Below are positions 15,969 to 24,744 of a stretch of 64,000 nucleotides of DNA, piece after piece. The stretch's first letter is position 1. The number at the start of each line of letters is the position of its first letter. The notes below the pieces were generated by a model. That model saw only the letters and a program-made list of their open reading frames with translations, was not told the DNA's origin and ran no database searches. This DNA comes from Flavobacterium tegetincola DSM 22377. Lineage in GTDB: Bacteria > Bacteroidota > Bacteroidia > Flavobacteriales > Flavobacteriaceae. The stretch is from the NCBI RefSeq assembly GCF_000425485.1, contig NZ_AUDN01000021.1, positions 62,001 through 126,000 of the forward strand. Direction: 5' to 3'. The translations under genes and the position numbers were made by a program.

Positions 15969-16826
15969 TCAAAATAAAAGTTGAAAACCAATAAGCAACA
16001 CCAACCAAAATATCGGAATACTCTCCGCCCAAAATGTCGTGTAATACCGACTTCGATTTTCATTGGCAAAAAATAAAAAACCAGCTGTAACCAATACTAG
16101 AATGACATTTACAATCAGTTGAATATCGTTTACAGCAGTTTTAAGAAATTCTAAAAAGTAGAAAGGAATTAATAGTAGATAACCCAAATACTTGGTTTTT
16201 TTAATTCCAATCTTCTGCGGAACGGTAAATAAATTTGGGTCATCGTCTTTTAAATCGATAATTTCGAAAATTAAAATCAGTACAATTACAAATAGGAAGC
16301 GTTGGCAGAATTTGATAAAAATATCATGATACAGTTCGATTCCAAAATTCATCATTGGCAACAAAGTAGTGACTCCTGCCCAACAAAAAGCCACGATATA
16401 AATCTTAATCCCAGACCAATTTCGCATGTTTTTCGTTGTAGAAAACACTGGAACTGTGTATAAAAAAGTAAGTCCAAAAAAGACAATTGCTGCAACTTGT
16501 GTTTTAATTTCTAATTGAAAGAAAAAATAAATAGAAGCCAATACAGCCGTCAAACTTAAAATCAACGTAGGCGTTAACGTTTTTCGATACGGCAACTTCT
16601 CTCGAAAAAAAGCTTCGTACTTTATGAAATTATAGCCGAATAAAGTTCCGAAAAATGCAAAACCAGCCATAGGAACATCAAAAGGTTGACTAAACATATG
16701 ATTGGTCATCAAAACTAAACACAAAACCGAAACCGATACGTGAATACTAGCCTGAATATAAAAGTCAAAAAGTTGTTTTAGAAATTGCATTACAGCAAAA
16801 ATAAACAAACCAACTACACAATGCAT
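15969..16826 (-). CDS. UbiA-like polytopic membrane protein, possibly degenerate prenyltransferase
   Basis: The 285 residues contain eight to nine hydrophobic segments. The block EIIDLKDDDPNLFTVPQKIG matches the second Asp-rich motif of UbiA-type prenyltransferases. The first motif (NDxxD) is not present at the expected site; FGYNFIKYEAFF stands there instead, as in a group of Bacteroidota UbiA-like proteins of unknown function. Whether it has catalytic activity is uncertain. An alternative start at 16790 would remove the first 12 residues. It converges on the DUF2207 gene and diverges from gcvP. Confidence 0.65.
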   Translation of the reverse strand: MHCVVGLFIFAVMQFLKQLFDFYIQASIHVSVSVLCLVLMTNHMFSQPFDVPMAGFAFFGTLFGYNFIKYEAFFREKLPYRKTLTPTLILSLTAVLASIYFFFQLEIKTQVAAIVFFGLTFLYTVPVFSTTKNMRNWSGIKIYIVAFCWAGVTTLLPMMNFGIELYHDIFIKFCQRFLFVIVLILIFEIIDLKDDDPNLFTVPQKIGIKKTKYLGYLLLIPFYFLEFLKTAVNDIQLIVNVILVLVTAGFLFFANENRSRYYTTFWAESIPIFWLVLLIGFQLLF

Positions 16827-16888
16827 AATCCTTTGTGAAAATAGAAAAATTCATTGCCAAAAATCAATTAATTTTTAAGATAAATAAG

Positions 16889-16896
16889 TACTTTTG
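16889..16896 (+). promoter_or_regulatory. -7 element of gcvP
   Basis: TACTTTTG matches TAnnTTTG, 32 nt upstream of the gcvP start. A -33 TTG with normal spacing was not found. Confidence 0.45.
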
Positions 16897-16928
16897 CCGC
16901 ACGAAAACAACATACTACCACACATATT

Positions 16929-19772
16929 ATGAAAACAGATTCATTTGCTTTAAGACATTTAGGACCAAGAGAAAACGATTTGTCTAAAATGTTAGAAACC
17001 ATAGGAGTTGAAACATTAGATCAATTAATTTTCGAAACCATTCCCTCTGACATTCGACTAAAAAATCCGTTGGAATTGGAACACATTATGACTGAATATG
17101 AATATGCCAATCACATTCGGTTATTGGGTCGCACCAATAAAGTTTTCAAATCATATATCGGTTTAGGTTACCACCCGACCATTGTTCCTCCGGCAATTCA
17201 AAGAAATATTTTTGAAAACCCAGGATGGTATACTGCTTACACGCCTTACCAAGCAGAAATTGCACAAGGTCGTTTAGAAGCTATTTTAAATTTCCAAACT
17301 ACGGTTATTGAATTGACAGGAATGGAAATTGCCAATGCCTCTTTGCTAGACGAAAGTACTGCTGCTGCAGAAGCAATGGCGTTGTTATTTGACGTTCGAA
17401 CTAGAGATCAAAAGAAAGCCAACGTATGTAAATTCTTCGTTTCTGAAGAAATTTTACCACAAACATTATCCGTTTTACAAACCCGTTCTACTCCAATTGG
17501 TGTGGAATTGGTAGTTGGAAATCACCAAGAATTTGATTTTTCAACGGATTTTTTCGGCGCTATTTTACAGTATCCTGGGAAATACGGTCAAGTATACGAC
17601 TATGCTGATTTTATCAAGACCGCTAATGAAAATGAAATAAAAGTAGCTGTTGCTGCTGATATTTTATCACTAACGAAATTGGTTCCTCCAGGAGAAATGG
17701 GAGCTGCCGTTGTAGTTGGAACTACGCAACGTTTCGGAATTCCGATGGGTTACGGTGGACCACATGCTGCTTATTTTGCAACTAAAGACGAATACAAACG
17801 TTCTATGCCGGGAAGAATCATTGGAGTATCGCAAGATGCAGATGGAAACCGTGCATTAAGAATGGCTTTGCAAACACGTGAACAACACATTAAGCGAGAA
17901 AAAGCAACCTCAAATATATGTACTGCACAAGTTCTATTGTCTGTAATGGCTGGTATGTTTGCCGTGTATCATGGACCAAAAGGTTTGAAATACATTGGAA
18001 CAAAAGTGCACGCAAAAGCTTCAACACTTGCAGACGCTCTTAATAAATTAGGCGTTTATCAAACCAATACTGCCTTTTTCGACACGATCGTTGTAAAAGC
18101 AGATGCAGAAAAAGTGAGAGCAATAGCTGAAAAAAATGAAATTAACTTTTTTTACATTGACAGCGAAACAATTTCAATCTCACTGAACGAAACCACATTG
18201 TTTCCAGATTTAAATGGAATTGTTGCTGTATTTGCGGAAGCTGTAGGAAAAGAAGCTTTTGAAGTAACTGAAAATGTTAAAGACATTAATTATCCAGAAA
18301 ATTTAAATCGTACTTCGTCATTTTTGACACACGAAGTATTTAATAAATACCATTCTGAAACGAGTTTGATGCGTTACATCAAAAAATTAGAGCGCAAAGA
18401 TTTATCATTGACACACTCCATGATTGCTTTGGGTTCTTGTACCATGAAATTGAACGCAGCAGCAGAAATGTTGCCATTGAGTATGCCCTATTGGAACGGA
18501 ATTCACCCGTTTGCTCCATTAGACCAAGTACAAGGTTATACCAAAATGTTGAAAAAATTAGAGCACCAACTGAATGTAATTACTGGTTTTGCAGGAACTA
18601 CATTGCAACCTAATTCGGGCGCTCAAGGAGAATACGCAGGATTAATGACTATTCGTGCGTACCACCAATCAAGAAATGACGAAAAGAGAACAGTTTGTTT
18701 GATCCCGGCTTCGGCCCACGGAACCAATCCGGCTTCGGCAGCGATGGCAGGAATGCAAATTATCGTTACCAAAACTATGGAAAATGGAAACATTGACGTA
18801 GAAGATGTTCGTGCAAAAGCAATTCAATATAAAGACACACTTTCTTGTTTAATGGTCACATATCCATCAACACATGGAGTTTTTGAAAGTGCGATTAGAG
18901 AAATTACACAAATCATTCACGACAATGGTGGTTTGGTTTATATGGACGGAGCCAACATGAATGCGCAAGTTGGATTGACAAATCCAGCGACTATTGGAGC
19001 AGACGTTTGCCACTTGAACTTGCACAAAACATTCGCAATTCCTCACGGAGGTGGTGGACCAGGTGTTGGACCAATTTGTGTAAACGAAAAACTAGTTCCT
19101 TTCTTACCGAGTAATCCACTTGTAAAAGTAGGTGGAGATCAAGCCATTACCGCCATTTCTGGAGCACCTTACGGTTCGGCTTTGGTTTGCTTGATTTCTT
19201 ACGGATACATTTGCATGTTAGGTTCTGAAGGAGTAACCAATGCTACGAAATATGCAATTTTGAATGCGAACTATATGAAAGCGCGTTTGGAAGAGCACTA
19301 TCCTGTTCTATATGTAGGAGAAAAAGGACGTGCCGCTCACGAAATGATTTTGGATTGTAGAGGTTTTGAAACAAAAGGAATCAAAGTAACCGACATCGCA
19401 AAACGATTGATGGATTACGGTTTCCATGCTCCAACCGTTTCTTTCCCAGTGGCTGGAACGTTGATGATTGAGCCAACAGAATCTGAAGATGTAGCAGAAT
19501 TAGACCGTTTTTGTGACGCGATGATTTCAATTCGTAGAGAAATTGAAGCTTCTTCAAAAGATGATGAAAACAACATGTTGAAAAACGCACCACATACAAT
19601 GGCAATGCTTACAGCTGATACGTGGAATTTCCCTTATTCAAGAGAAACAGCAGCATTTCCATTAGATTATATTGCAGAAAATAAATTCTGGCCAAGCGTT
19701 CGTCGTGTAGATGAAACTTATGGCGATCGAAATCTTATCTGTTCATGTGCTCCAATTGAAGCATATATGTAA
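16929..19772 (+). CDS. gcvP: Glycine dehydrogenase (decarboxylating), P protein
   Basis: The PLP-dependent P protein decarboxylates glycine and passes the aminomethyl group to the lipoyl H protein. At 947 residues it is the long homodimeric type with both halves in one chain. The start (RHLGPRENDLSKMLETIG), SLLDESTAAAEAMAL, ALGSCTMKLNA and NLHKTFAIPHGGGGPGVGP are diagnostic; Lys700 in the last motif should hold the PLP. The other subunits are not in the window. A strong terminator follows at 19803. No glycine riboswitch is visible in the 100-nt leader. Confidence 0.97.
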   Translation: MKTDSFALRHLGPRENDLSKMLETIGVETLDQLIFETIPSDIRLKNPLELEHIMTEYEYANHIRLLGRTNKVFKSYIGLGYHPTIVPPAIQRNIFENPGWYTAYTPYQAEIAQGRLEAILNFQTTVIELTGMEIANASLLDESTAAAEAMALLFDVRTRDQKKANVCKFFVSEEILPQTLSVLQTRSTPIGVELVVGNHQEFDFSTDFFGAILQYPGKYGQVYDYADFIKTANENEIKVAVAADILSLTKLVPPGEMGAAVVVGTTQRFGIPMGYGGPHAAYFATKDEYKRSMPGRIIGVSQDADGNRALRMALQTREQHIKREKATSNICTAQVLLSVMAGMFAVYHGPKGLKYIGTKVHAKASTLADALNKLGVYQTNTAFFDTIVVKADAEKVRAIAEKNEINFFYIDSETISISLNETTLFPDLNGIVAVFAEAVGKEAFEVTENVKDINYPENLNRTSSFLTHEVFNKYHSETSLMRYIKKLERKDLSLTHSMIALGSCTMKLNAAAEMLPLSMPYWNGIHPFAPLDQVQGYTKMLKKLEHQLNVITGFAGTTLQPNSGAQGEYAGLMTIRAYHQSRNDEKRTVCLIPASAHGTNPASAAMAGMQIIVTKTMENGNIDVEDVRAKAIQYKDTLSCLMVTYPSTHGVFESAIREITQIIHDNGGLVYMDGANMNAQVGLTNPATIGADVCHLNLHKTFAIPHGGGGPGVGPICVNEKLVPFLPSNPLVKVGGDQAITAISGAPYGSALVCLISYGYICMLGSEGVTNATKYAILNANYMKARLEEHYPVLYVGEKGRAAHEMILDCRGFETKGIKVTDIAKRLMDYGFHAPTVSFPVAGTLMIEPTESEDVAELDRFCDAMISIRREIEASSKDDENNMLKNAPHTMAMLTADTWNFPYSRETAAFPLDYIAENKFWPSVRRVDETYGDRNLICSCAPIEAYM

Positions 19773-19802
19773 TTAGTGTTAGATTTAGGAATAATGATAA
19801 AG

Positions 19803-19843
19803 AAAGAGGTTTTAAGTTTCGATTTAAAGCCTCTTTTTTTTTT
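19803..19843 (+). terminator. Terminator of gcvP
   Basis: The 13-bp stem AAAGAGGTTTTAA (19803-19815) with TTAAAGCCTCTTT (19824-19836), one G-U pair and an 8-nt loop, is followed by a T run to 19843. Confidence 0.85.
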
Positions 19844-19857
19844 GTAAAAAATTTAAA

Positions 19858-20244
19858 ATGAACGATATAGCAAATAATGAAGACCTCCATTTGTTGGTTG
19901 ATGAATTCTATAAAAAGTTATTGAACGACACTTCCATTGCCTACATTTTTACAAAAGTGGTACAAATAAAACTGCAAGAACACCTGCCCGTGCTGGTGCT
20001 TTTCTGGGCAAAATCGCTTTTCAATAGCGGAAGTTATCACAATAATATCACCAAGATTCATCTTGATATTAATCAAAAAGAATATTTATCACCCGCATTA
20101 TTTGAAATTTGGTTGAATCATTTTAACGCTGCAGTGGACGAAAATTTTAAAGGAATTTATGCTGAAAAGATAAAAACACAGGCTTTAAGTATTGCAACAG
20201 TGATGCAAATTAAGATCCATAATGAGTCCAAAAAAAGCTCTTAA
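19858..20244 (+). CDS. Group III truncated hemoglobin
   Basis: This 128-residue haem protein has the group III pattern: LVDEFYKKLLNDTSIAYIF for the B/C helices, EHLPVLVLFWAKSLF for the E region, YHNNITKIHLDIN with the likely proximal His, and FEIWLNHFNAAVDENFKG in the G/H region. Family members bind O2 or NO; roles differ between species and are rarely proven. It follows the gcvP terminator directly and has no clear promoter of its own within the short spacer, so it may start from the T-rich stretch before it. Confidence 0.85.
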   Translation: MNDIANNEDLHLLVDEFYKKLLNDTSIAYIFTKVVQIKLQEHLPVLVLFWAKSLFNSGSYHNNITKIHLDINQKEYLSPALFEIWLNHFNAAVDENFKGIYAEKIKTQALSIATVMQIKIHNESKKSS

Positions 20245-20308
20245 ATCCACGCAATTAAAAAATTTTGTGATAAAAAAGAAAATATATATGCATGCATAGT
20301 ATTTTTTA

Positions 20309-20339
20309 TTTGTCAGTACATTTTAAAATAGTACCTTTA
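20309..20339 (+). promoter_or_regulatory. Probable promoter of the KAS III-like gene
   Basis: TTTG at 20309-20312 and TACCTTTA at 20332-20339 (one mismatch to the -7 consensus) are 19 nt apart. The ATG follows 19 nt later. Confidence 0.45.
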
Positions 20340-20358
20340 TCTTTACAAAAAATGACAG

Positions 20359-21417
20359 ATGAACATAAGAATAACAGGTACAGGAAGTTACATTCCTACG
20401 CAAGTTGTATCAAACATAGATTTTGCACAACACGTCTTCTTAAATGACGATGGAACCCTTTTTCCGCATCCAAATGACGTCATCGCAAAAAAATTTGTAG
20501 AAATAACTGGAATTGAAGAACGCAGGTATATTTCTGATGATTTAAATACTTCCGACGTAGCAACAATTGCTGCTCAAAGAGCTATTGCTGATGCAAATTT
20601 AGACGCTGAAACTTTAGATTATATCATCGTTGCACATAACTTTGGCGATGTTAAAAAAGGAGCTTTACAAGGCGACATGTTACCAAGTTTAGCTTCCAAA
20701 GTAAAACATAATTTACGCATAAAAAACCCAAAATGTGTCGCATATGACATGTTATTTGGTTGTCCAGGCTGGCTCGAATCCTTCATTCAAGCCCATGCTT
20801 ATATAAAAGCGGGAATGGCAAAAAGATGTTTGGTAATTGGAGCCGAAGCCTTATCTAGAGTTTTAGACCCGCACGATCGCGATTCTATGATTTACTCTGA
20901 TGGAGCAGGTGCCACAATCATTGAAGATACTGATGAAAAAGGCGGAATTCTAGCTCATGAATCTGCATCCTATACTTATGATGAAGCCAATTATTTGTTT
21001 TTTGGAAAATCATACAATGTGGATCATGATCCTGACGTTCGATACATCAAAATGCACGGTCGTAAAATTTATGAATTTGCCTTAAGAGAAGTTCCAAAAG
21101 CTATGTCCATTTGTTTAGAAAAAAGTGGAATTGAAATTGGTCAAGTTAAAAAGATATTGATCCATCAGGCTAATGAAAAAATGGACGAAGCTATTATTCA
21201 ACGTTTTTACAAACTGTACAAAAAGCCTGTTCCAGAAGGAATTATGCCGATGAGTATCCATAGATTGGGGAATTCAAGCGTAGCCACTATTCCTACATTA
21301 TATGATTTATTAATCAAAGGAGAAATTGAAAATCAATCACTCAACAAAGGAGATATTGTACTTTTTGCTTCAGTTGGTGGAGGAATGAATATTAACGCAA
21401 TGGTATATCAGATTTAA
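20359..21417 (+). CDS. 3-oxoacyl-ACP synthase III family protein
   Basis: This thiolase-fold enzyme has the Cys-His-Asn triad of FabH-type condensing enzymes: Cys135 in MLFGCPGWLES, His in ILIHQANEKM, and Asn in RLGNSSVATIPTL. At 352 residues it is longer than housekeeping FabH (about 320-335), with an insertion around DPHDRDSMIYSDGAGA. It belongs to a FabH-like branch widespread in Bacteroidota, with unknown substrate. A methyltransferase and a glycosyltransferase gene follow in the same direction, which suggests a role in a modified lipid or polyketide-like product; this is inference. Confidence 0.85.
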   Translation: MNIRITGTGSYIPTQVVSNIDFAQHVFLNDDGTLFPHPNDVIAKKFVEITGIEERRYISDDLNTSDVATIAAQRAIADANLDAETLDYIIVAHNFGDVKKGALQGDMLPSLASKVKHNLRIKNPKCVAYDMLFGCPGWLESFIQAHAYIKAGMAKRCLVIGAEALSRVLDPHDRDSMIYSDGAGATIIEDTDEKGGILAHESASYTYDEANYLFFGKSYNVDHDPDVRYIKMHGRKIYEFALREVPKAMSICLEKSGIEIGQVKKILIHQANEKMDEAIIQRFYKLYKKPVPEGIMPMSIHRLGNSSVATIPTLYDLLIKGEIENQSLNKGDIVLFASVGGGMNINAMVYQI

Positions 21418-21498
21418 AAAGTTTTAAATTTAAATTTCTTGTTTTAATAGTAATTTTATCCTCTGTTTCAACATGATTTGGAACTTGACACCTACTTT

Positions 21499-22041
21499 AT
21501 GTACGAAAAAATATTTCCGAATAAACGTTTTAATCTCACGTTAAATTTTCTGAAGAGACATATTGCGACTTCTGAAAAAATATTTGATTTGGGCGTGACT
21601 AATCCGTTCTCCAAGATTATGATGGATCATGGATACCAAGTTTCAAACACGACCGGAGAAGATCTAGACAACGATCAAACGGCTTTAAAAACTCAAGATT
21701 ACGACGTTTTTACTGCTTTTGAAATTTTTGAGCATTTACTGAATCCTTACACTGTTTTGCAAAATGTAAAATGCGACAAAGCTCTTATTTCCATCCCGAT
21801 GCGACTGTGGTTTCAATCGGCTTACAGAAGTAAAACAGACCAGTGGGACCGACATTACCACGAATTTGAAGACTGGCAATTGGACTGGCTTTTGGAAAAA
21901 TCCGGTTTCAAAATAATCGATTCGATCAAATTTACGCATCCCACAAAAAAACTTGGTTTCCGACCGATTTTGAGGTATTTTGTTCCAAGATATTATTTGG
22001 TTTATGCAGAGCGAGAAAAGAATATAGAGAAAAGAACATAG
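21499..22041 (+). CDS. Class I SAM-dependent methyltransferase
   Basis: The predicted protein has 180 residues from the ATG at 21499; a TTG seven codons upstream is also possible. The order is IFDLGVTNPFSKIMMDHG (SAM-binding loop, in a variant form without the usual GxGxG), then YDVFTAFEIFEHLLNPYTVLQN, which matches the post-II/III motif of methyltransferase domain families. HYHEFEDWQLDWLLEKSGF follows near the C-terminus. The substrate is unknown. It lies between the KAS III-like and glycosyltransferase genes. Confidence 0.75.
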   Translation: MYEKIFPNKRFNLTLNFLKRHIATSEKIFDLGVTNPFSKIMMDHGYQVSNTTGEDLDNDQTALKTQDYDVFTAFEIFEHLLNPYTVLQNVKCDKALISIPMRLWFQSAYRSKTDQWDRHYHEFEDWQLDWLLEKSGFKIIDSIKFTHPTKKLGFRPILRYFVPRYYLVYAEREKNIEKRT

Positions 22042-22115
22042 ATTGGATGAGTTAATTTTTTGAAATTAAATTTCTGTTTCAATTTGCAACCATGACAGTT
22101 AAACCCTAAACTTCC

Positions 22116-22964
22116 TTGAACTACTACATCATCATACCCGCTTACAACGAGGCACAACTAATTTCATTAACGCTTCAGTCGTTAGTGGAACAAACCGTAT
22201 TGCCTTCAAAAGTGGTGGTGGTAAATGATGGCTCAACGGATGCAACTGCAGAAATTGTTACGGCTTTCGCCAAAAAATATCCGTTTATTTCATTGGTGAA
22301 TAAAACATCGGATGCGATTCATTTACCGGGAAGCAAGGTGATTCAGGCGTTTCAAAAAGGATTAGAATCTGTCGACGAAAACTATGATTTTATCGTTAAG
22401 GCAGATGCGGATTTAATTTTTCCCTTGAATTATTTTGAAACTTTAATCGCGCATTTTACATCGGATGAACGAATTGGAATGGCTGGTGGTTTTTGTTATA
22501 TTGAGAAAAATGGCAATTGGATTTTAGAAAACTTAACGGATAAAGACCATATTCGTGGCGCTTTAAAAGCGTATCGAAAACAAACTTTTAAGCAAATTGG
22601 TGGTTTAAAACCTGCAATGGGTTGGGATACTGTTGATGAATTATTGTGCAAATTCTACGATTGGAAAATTAAAACAGACGAAACTTTACACGTCAAGCAC
22701 TTGAAACCTACTGGAGCGAATTACAGCAAAACCGCTCGTTACAAACAAGGTGAAGCTTTTTACACTTTGGGTTATGGATTTTGGATTACTTCAATTGCGT
22801 CGGCTAAATTGGCTTTGCGCAAAAAGAAACCGCTTTTATTTCTTGATTATCTGAATGGTTTTTGGAAAGCGAAATCTTCAAAAAAAGCACTTTTAGTTAC
22901 TGAAGAACAAGCAGAATTTATCAGAAATTACCGTTGGAAAAAGATGAAAGAGAAGATATTTTAA
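22116..22964 (+). CDS. Family 2 glycosyltransferase, TTG start
   Basis: This GT-A fold glycosyltransferase starts NYYIIIPAYNEAQLISLTLQ, with VVVVNDGSTDAT and the DxD-type KADADLIFP for metal and nucleotide-sugar binding. HIRGALKAYRKQTFKQIGG and MGWDTVDELL follow as acceptor-side motifs. The protein begins at TTG 22116, which is where relatives begin. The nearest in-frame ATG (22092) is separated by a TAA at 22107. At 282 residues it has no membrane segment. Donor and acceptor are unknown. Confidence 0.85.
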   Translation: MNYYIIIPAYNEAQLISLTLQSLVEQTVLPSKVVVVNDGSTDATAEIVTAFAKKYPFISLVNKTSDAIHLPGSKVIQAFQKGLESVDENYDFIVKADADLIFPLNYFETLIAHFTSDERIGMAGGFCYIEKNGNWILENLTDKDHIRGALKAYRKQTFKQIGGLKPAMGWDTVDELLCKFYDWKIKTDETLHVKHLKPTGANYSKTARYKQGEAFYTLGYGFWITSIASAKLALRKKKPLLFLDYLNGFWKAKSSKKALLVTEEQAEFIRNYRWKKMKEKIF

Positions 22965-23011
22965 AAGATACGCCTTTTGTAGAATAATGGATCTACGGAA
23001 GACAACGTTTT

Positions 23012-23097
23012 GCGTTAAGGATGGAAGAGGAGCTCTTTGTTGCTTTGGAAAAGCAATAAAAGCAGGAACGTACAGCCTGACCCGTAGGGGAACGCCC
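23012..23097 (+). repeat. Structured intergenic repeat (type 2, copy 2)
   Basis: The unit starts GCGTTAAGGATGGAAG and ends CCGTAGGGGAACGCCC. Its core hairpin is TTGCTTT (23040-23046), loop GGA, AAAGCAA (23050-23056), flanked by CTCTTTG and ATAAAAGCAG. Layout resembles copies 1 and 3-5 but the head and tail sequences differ. It fills the spacer between the glycosyltransferase gene and the rpe promoter. Confidence 0.5.
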
Positions 23098-23160
23098 AAC
23101 TGCTCTTGAAAATTATTTTTATTGTTGTTGTCATTGAAATTGATATTGCCATTGAAATTG

Positions 23161-23168
23161 TATCTTTG
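23161..23168 (+). promoter_or_regulatory. -7 element of rpe
   Basis: TATCTTTG matches TAnnTTTG and lies 23 nt before the ATG. A TTG at 23134-23136 lies 24 nt upstream, at the long end of the spacing range, within two copies of ATTGAAATTG. Confidence 0.55.
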
Positions 23169-23191
23169 GCAAAACTACAACACAACCCCTA

Positions 23192-23851
23192 ATGAAAAAC
23201 ACACTTATAGCGCCATCGGTACTTGCTGCTGATTTTGGAAACTTGCAACGCGACTTGGAAATGATTAATAATAGTGAAGCCGACTGGTTTCATATTGACA
23301 TTATGGACGGCGTTTTTGTTCCAAATATTTCTTATGGAATGCCGGTTTTAGAAGCAATCAACAGACACGCCAAGAAAACAATTGACGTCCATTTGATGAT
23401 TGTGGACCCAGACAGATACATTAAGACTTTTGCTGATTTAGGCGCGAATATTTTGAGCGTACATTATGAAGCTTGTACCCATTTACACCGAACACTTCAA
23501 GCAATTAAAGCCGAAGGAATGAAAGCTGGAGTGGCGATTAATCCTCATACAAATGTGAGTTTACTGGAAGACGTGATTAAAGACATTGACTTGGTGTGCA
23601 TCATGAGTGTAAATCCTGGTTTTGGCGGACAATCTTTTATTGAAAACACGTACAAAAAAGTCAGCCAACTTAAGGAAATGATTGAAAGAAACGGCGCTTC
23701 GACATTGATTGAAGTGGACGGTGGTGTTACCAATAAAAATGCAAAGCAATTGCAGGAAGCTGGTGCTGACGTTTTAGTTGCCGGAAGTTTTGTATTTAAA
23801 GCGGAAAATCCTACACAGACGATTGCTGATTTAAAACAGATGTTGCGATAA
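23192..23851 (+). CDS. rpe: Ribulose-phosphate 3-epimerase
   Basis: This TIM-barrel enzyme interconverts ribulose 5-phosphate and xylulose 5-phosphate in the pentose phosphate pathway. The 219-residue protein has all the family blocks: SVLAADFGNL, WFHIDIMDGVFVPNISYG (metal ligands), DVHLMIVDPDRYI, MSVNPGFGGQSFI (phosphate loop) and EVDGGVTNKNA. The gene has its own promoter and terminator, so it is a single-gene unit. Confidence 0.97.
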   Translation: MKNTLIAPSVLAADFGNLQRDLEMINNSEADWFHIDIMDGVFVPNISYGMPVLEAINRHAKKTIDVHLMIVDPDRYIKTFADLGANILSVHYEACTHLHRTLQAIKAEGMKAGVAINPHTNVSLLEDVIKDIDLVCIMSVNPGFGGQSFIENTYKKVSQLKEMIERNGASTLIEVDGGVTNKNAKQLQEAGADVLVAGSFVFKAENPTQTIADLKQMLR

Positions 23852-23859
23852 AATTTGAC

Positions 23860-23887
23860 AAGCCTTTCTTCGGAGAGGCTTTTTTTT
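23860..23887 (+). terminator. Terminator of rpe with UUCG loop
   Basis: AAGCCTTTC (23860-23868), loop TTCG, GAGAGGCTT (23873-23881) and a T run. The C(UUCG)G tetraloop is especially stable. The T run overlaps the stop of the convergent peptidase gene. Confidence 0.88.
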
Positions 23888-24698
23888 AGCTTTGGAAATT
23901 AATCATTCGTTTAACGTGCAGGAATAACTCGGGATAAATGCGATTGAATTCTTCTGGAGTTTCAAAGAAGTGCTCCAATAAAACGGCTAGGAATTCAAAC
24001 TGATTTTGAAATGCATAATCTCTAAAATAGTTGTCGTTTAGCATTTTTTGTCTAAATGTGGCATCTTCTAAATATTGTAAGATTGCATTGAATTCGTCAA
24101 TAAAAATGACGTCGCTGGAATAGTGCTTTTTTTTTGCGCCAAAATGCAACGCGTGTGTAAACTCATGCAAACCGAGGTTAATGTTATTATTTGTAATTTG
24201 ATGTCCCGATAAAAAATCATTCCACGAAAAAACGATGGCTTTTAAATTTGGATTGAACTCGCCTTTGTGGTACTGTTCATTTACGGTTGAATAATAAATA
24301 CTTGGATAGATAATGATTTTATCAAAAGTGCTTGTCAAATATTGCCGCATGCCGAAAGAAAGCATGACATAGGTTCCGGCAACGATGGTTTTAACTTCTT
24401 CATCATCTACCGAAATTCCGTTTCCGATGAACTGGTAGCGGTTTAAAAAAGTGCTAATTCTGTGTTCAAAGTACTGTTTCCGTTTTTTAGAAAGTCGGTT
24501 ATAGAAGTAAAATTCGCGTCTTAAAATTGTCTTTTGAGCTTCACTAATTTTTTTAGGAAAAAGATAATAATGAACGTAAAGTGGTTTTTTAAAAATTAAA
24601 ACGTGCAGCGGTTCTGCTATTAACTTGACCACCAACAGAATGGACAGCACTACAAAAATGAGTGCTAGAAAAGCCGCAATGAATTCAGTACTATCCAA
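23886..24698 (-). CDS. MtfA-like zinc-dependent peptidase (M90)
   Basis: The 270-residue protein has an N-terminal membrane segment (residues about 7-27), then the MtfA/M90 fold. Zinc ligands are His178 and His182 in LGLHEFTHALHFG, with Glu179 as the base, and a further ligand in the FIDEFNAILQYLE helix. In Escherichia coli, MtfA is an aminopeptidase that links to glucose PTS control by binding Mlc. That role need not hold here, since Bacteroidota lack Mlc. The membrane anchor also differs from soluble MtfA. Confidence 0.82.
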   Translation of the reverse strand: MDSTEFIAAFLALIFVVLSILLVVKLIAEPLHVLIFKKPLYVHYYLFPKKISEAQKTILRREFYFYNRLSKKRKQYFEHRISTFLNRYQFIGNGISVDDEEVKTIVAGTYVMLSFGMRQYLTSTFDKIIIYPSIYYSTVNEQYHKGEFNPNLKAIVFSWNDFLSGHQITNNNINLGLHEFTHALHFGAKKKHYSSDVIFIDEFNAILQYLEDATFRQKMLNDNYFRDYAFQNQFEFLAVLLEHFFETPEEFNRIYPELFLHVKRMINFQS

Positions 24699-24716
24699 GT
24701 CTAATTTTTAAGCATT

Positions 24717-24739
24717 AAAAAAGGGACAAAATGTCCCTT
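24717..24739 (-). terminator. Terminator of tRNA-Arg
   Basis: On the minus strand AAGGGACA, a short loop and TGTCCCTT (24721-24739) are followed by six T residues. It starts 5 nt after the tRNA CCA end. Confidence 0.85.
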
Positions 24740-24744
24740 AAAAA

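Noticed and set aside
15611..16069. 152-codon minus-strand frame with a polyproline tract
   Set aside because: The polyproline is the complement of the GGC repeat of the DUF2207 tail; frame spans two convergent genes.
16827..16928. Glycine riboswitch before gcvP
   Set aside because: The leader after the -7 box is only about 30 nt, and no aptamer-like fold is visible.
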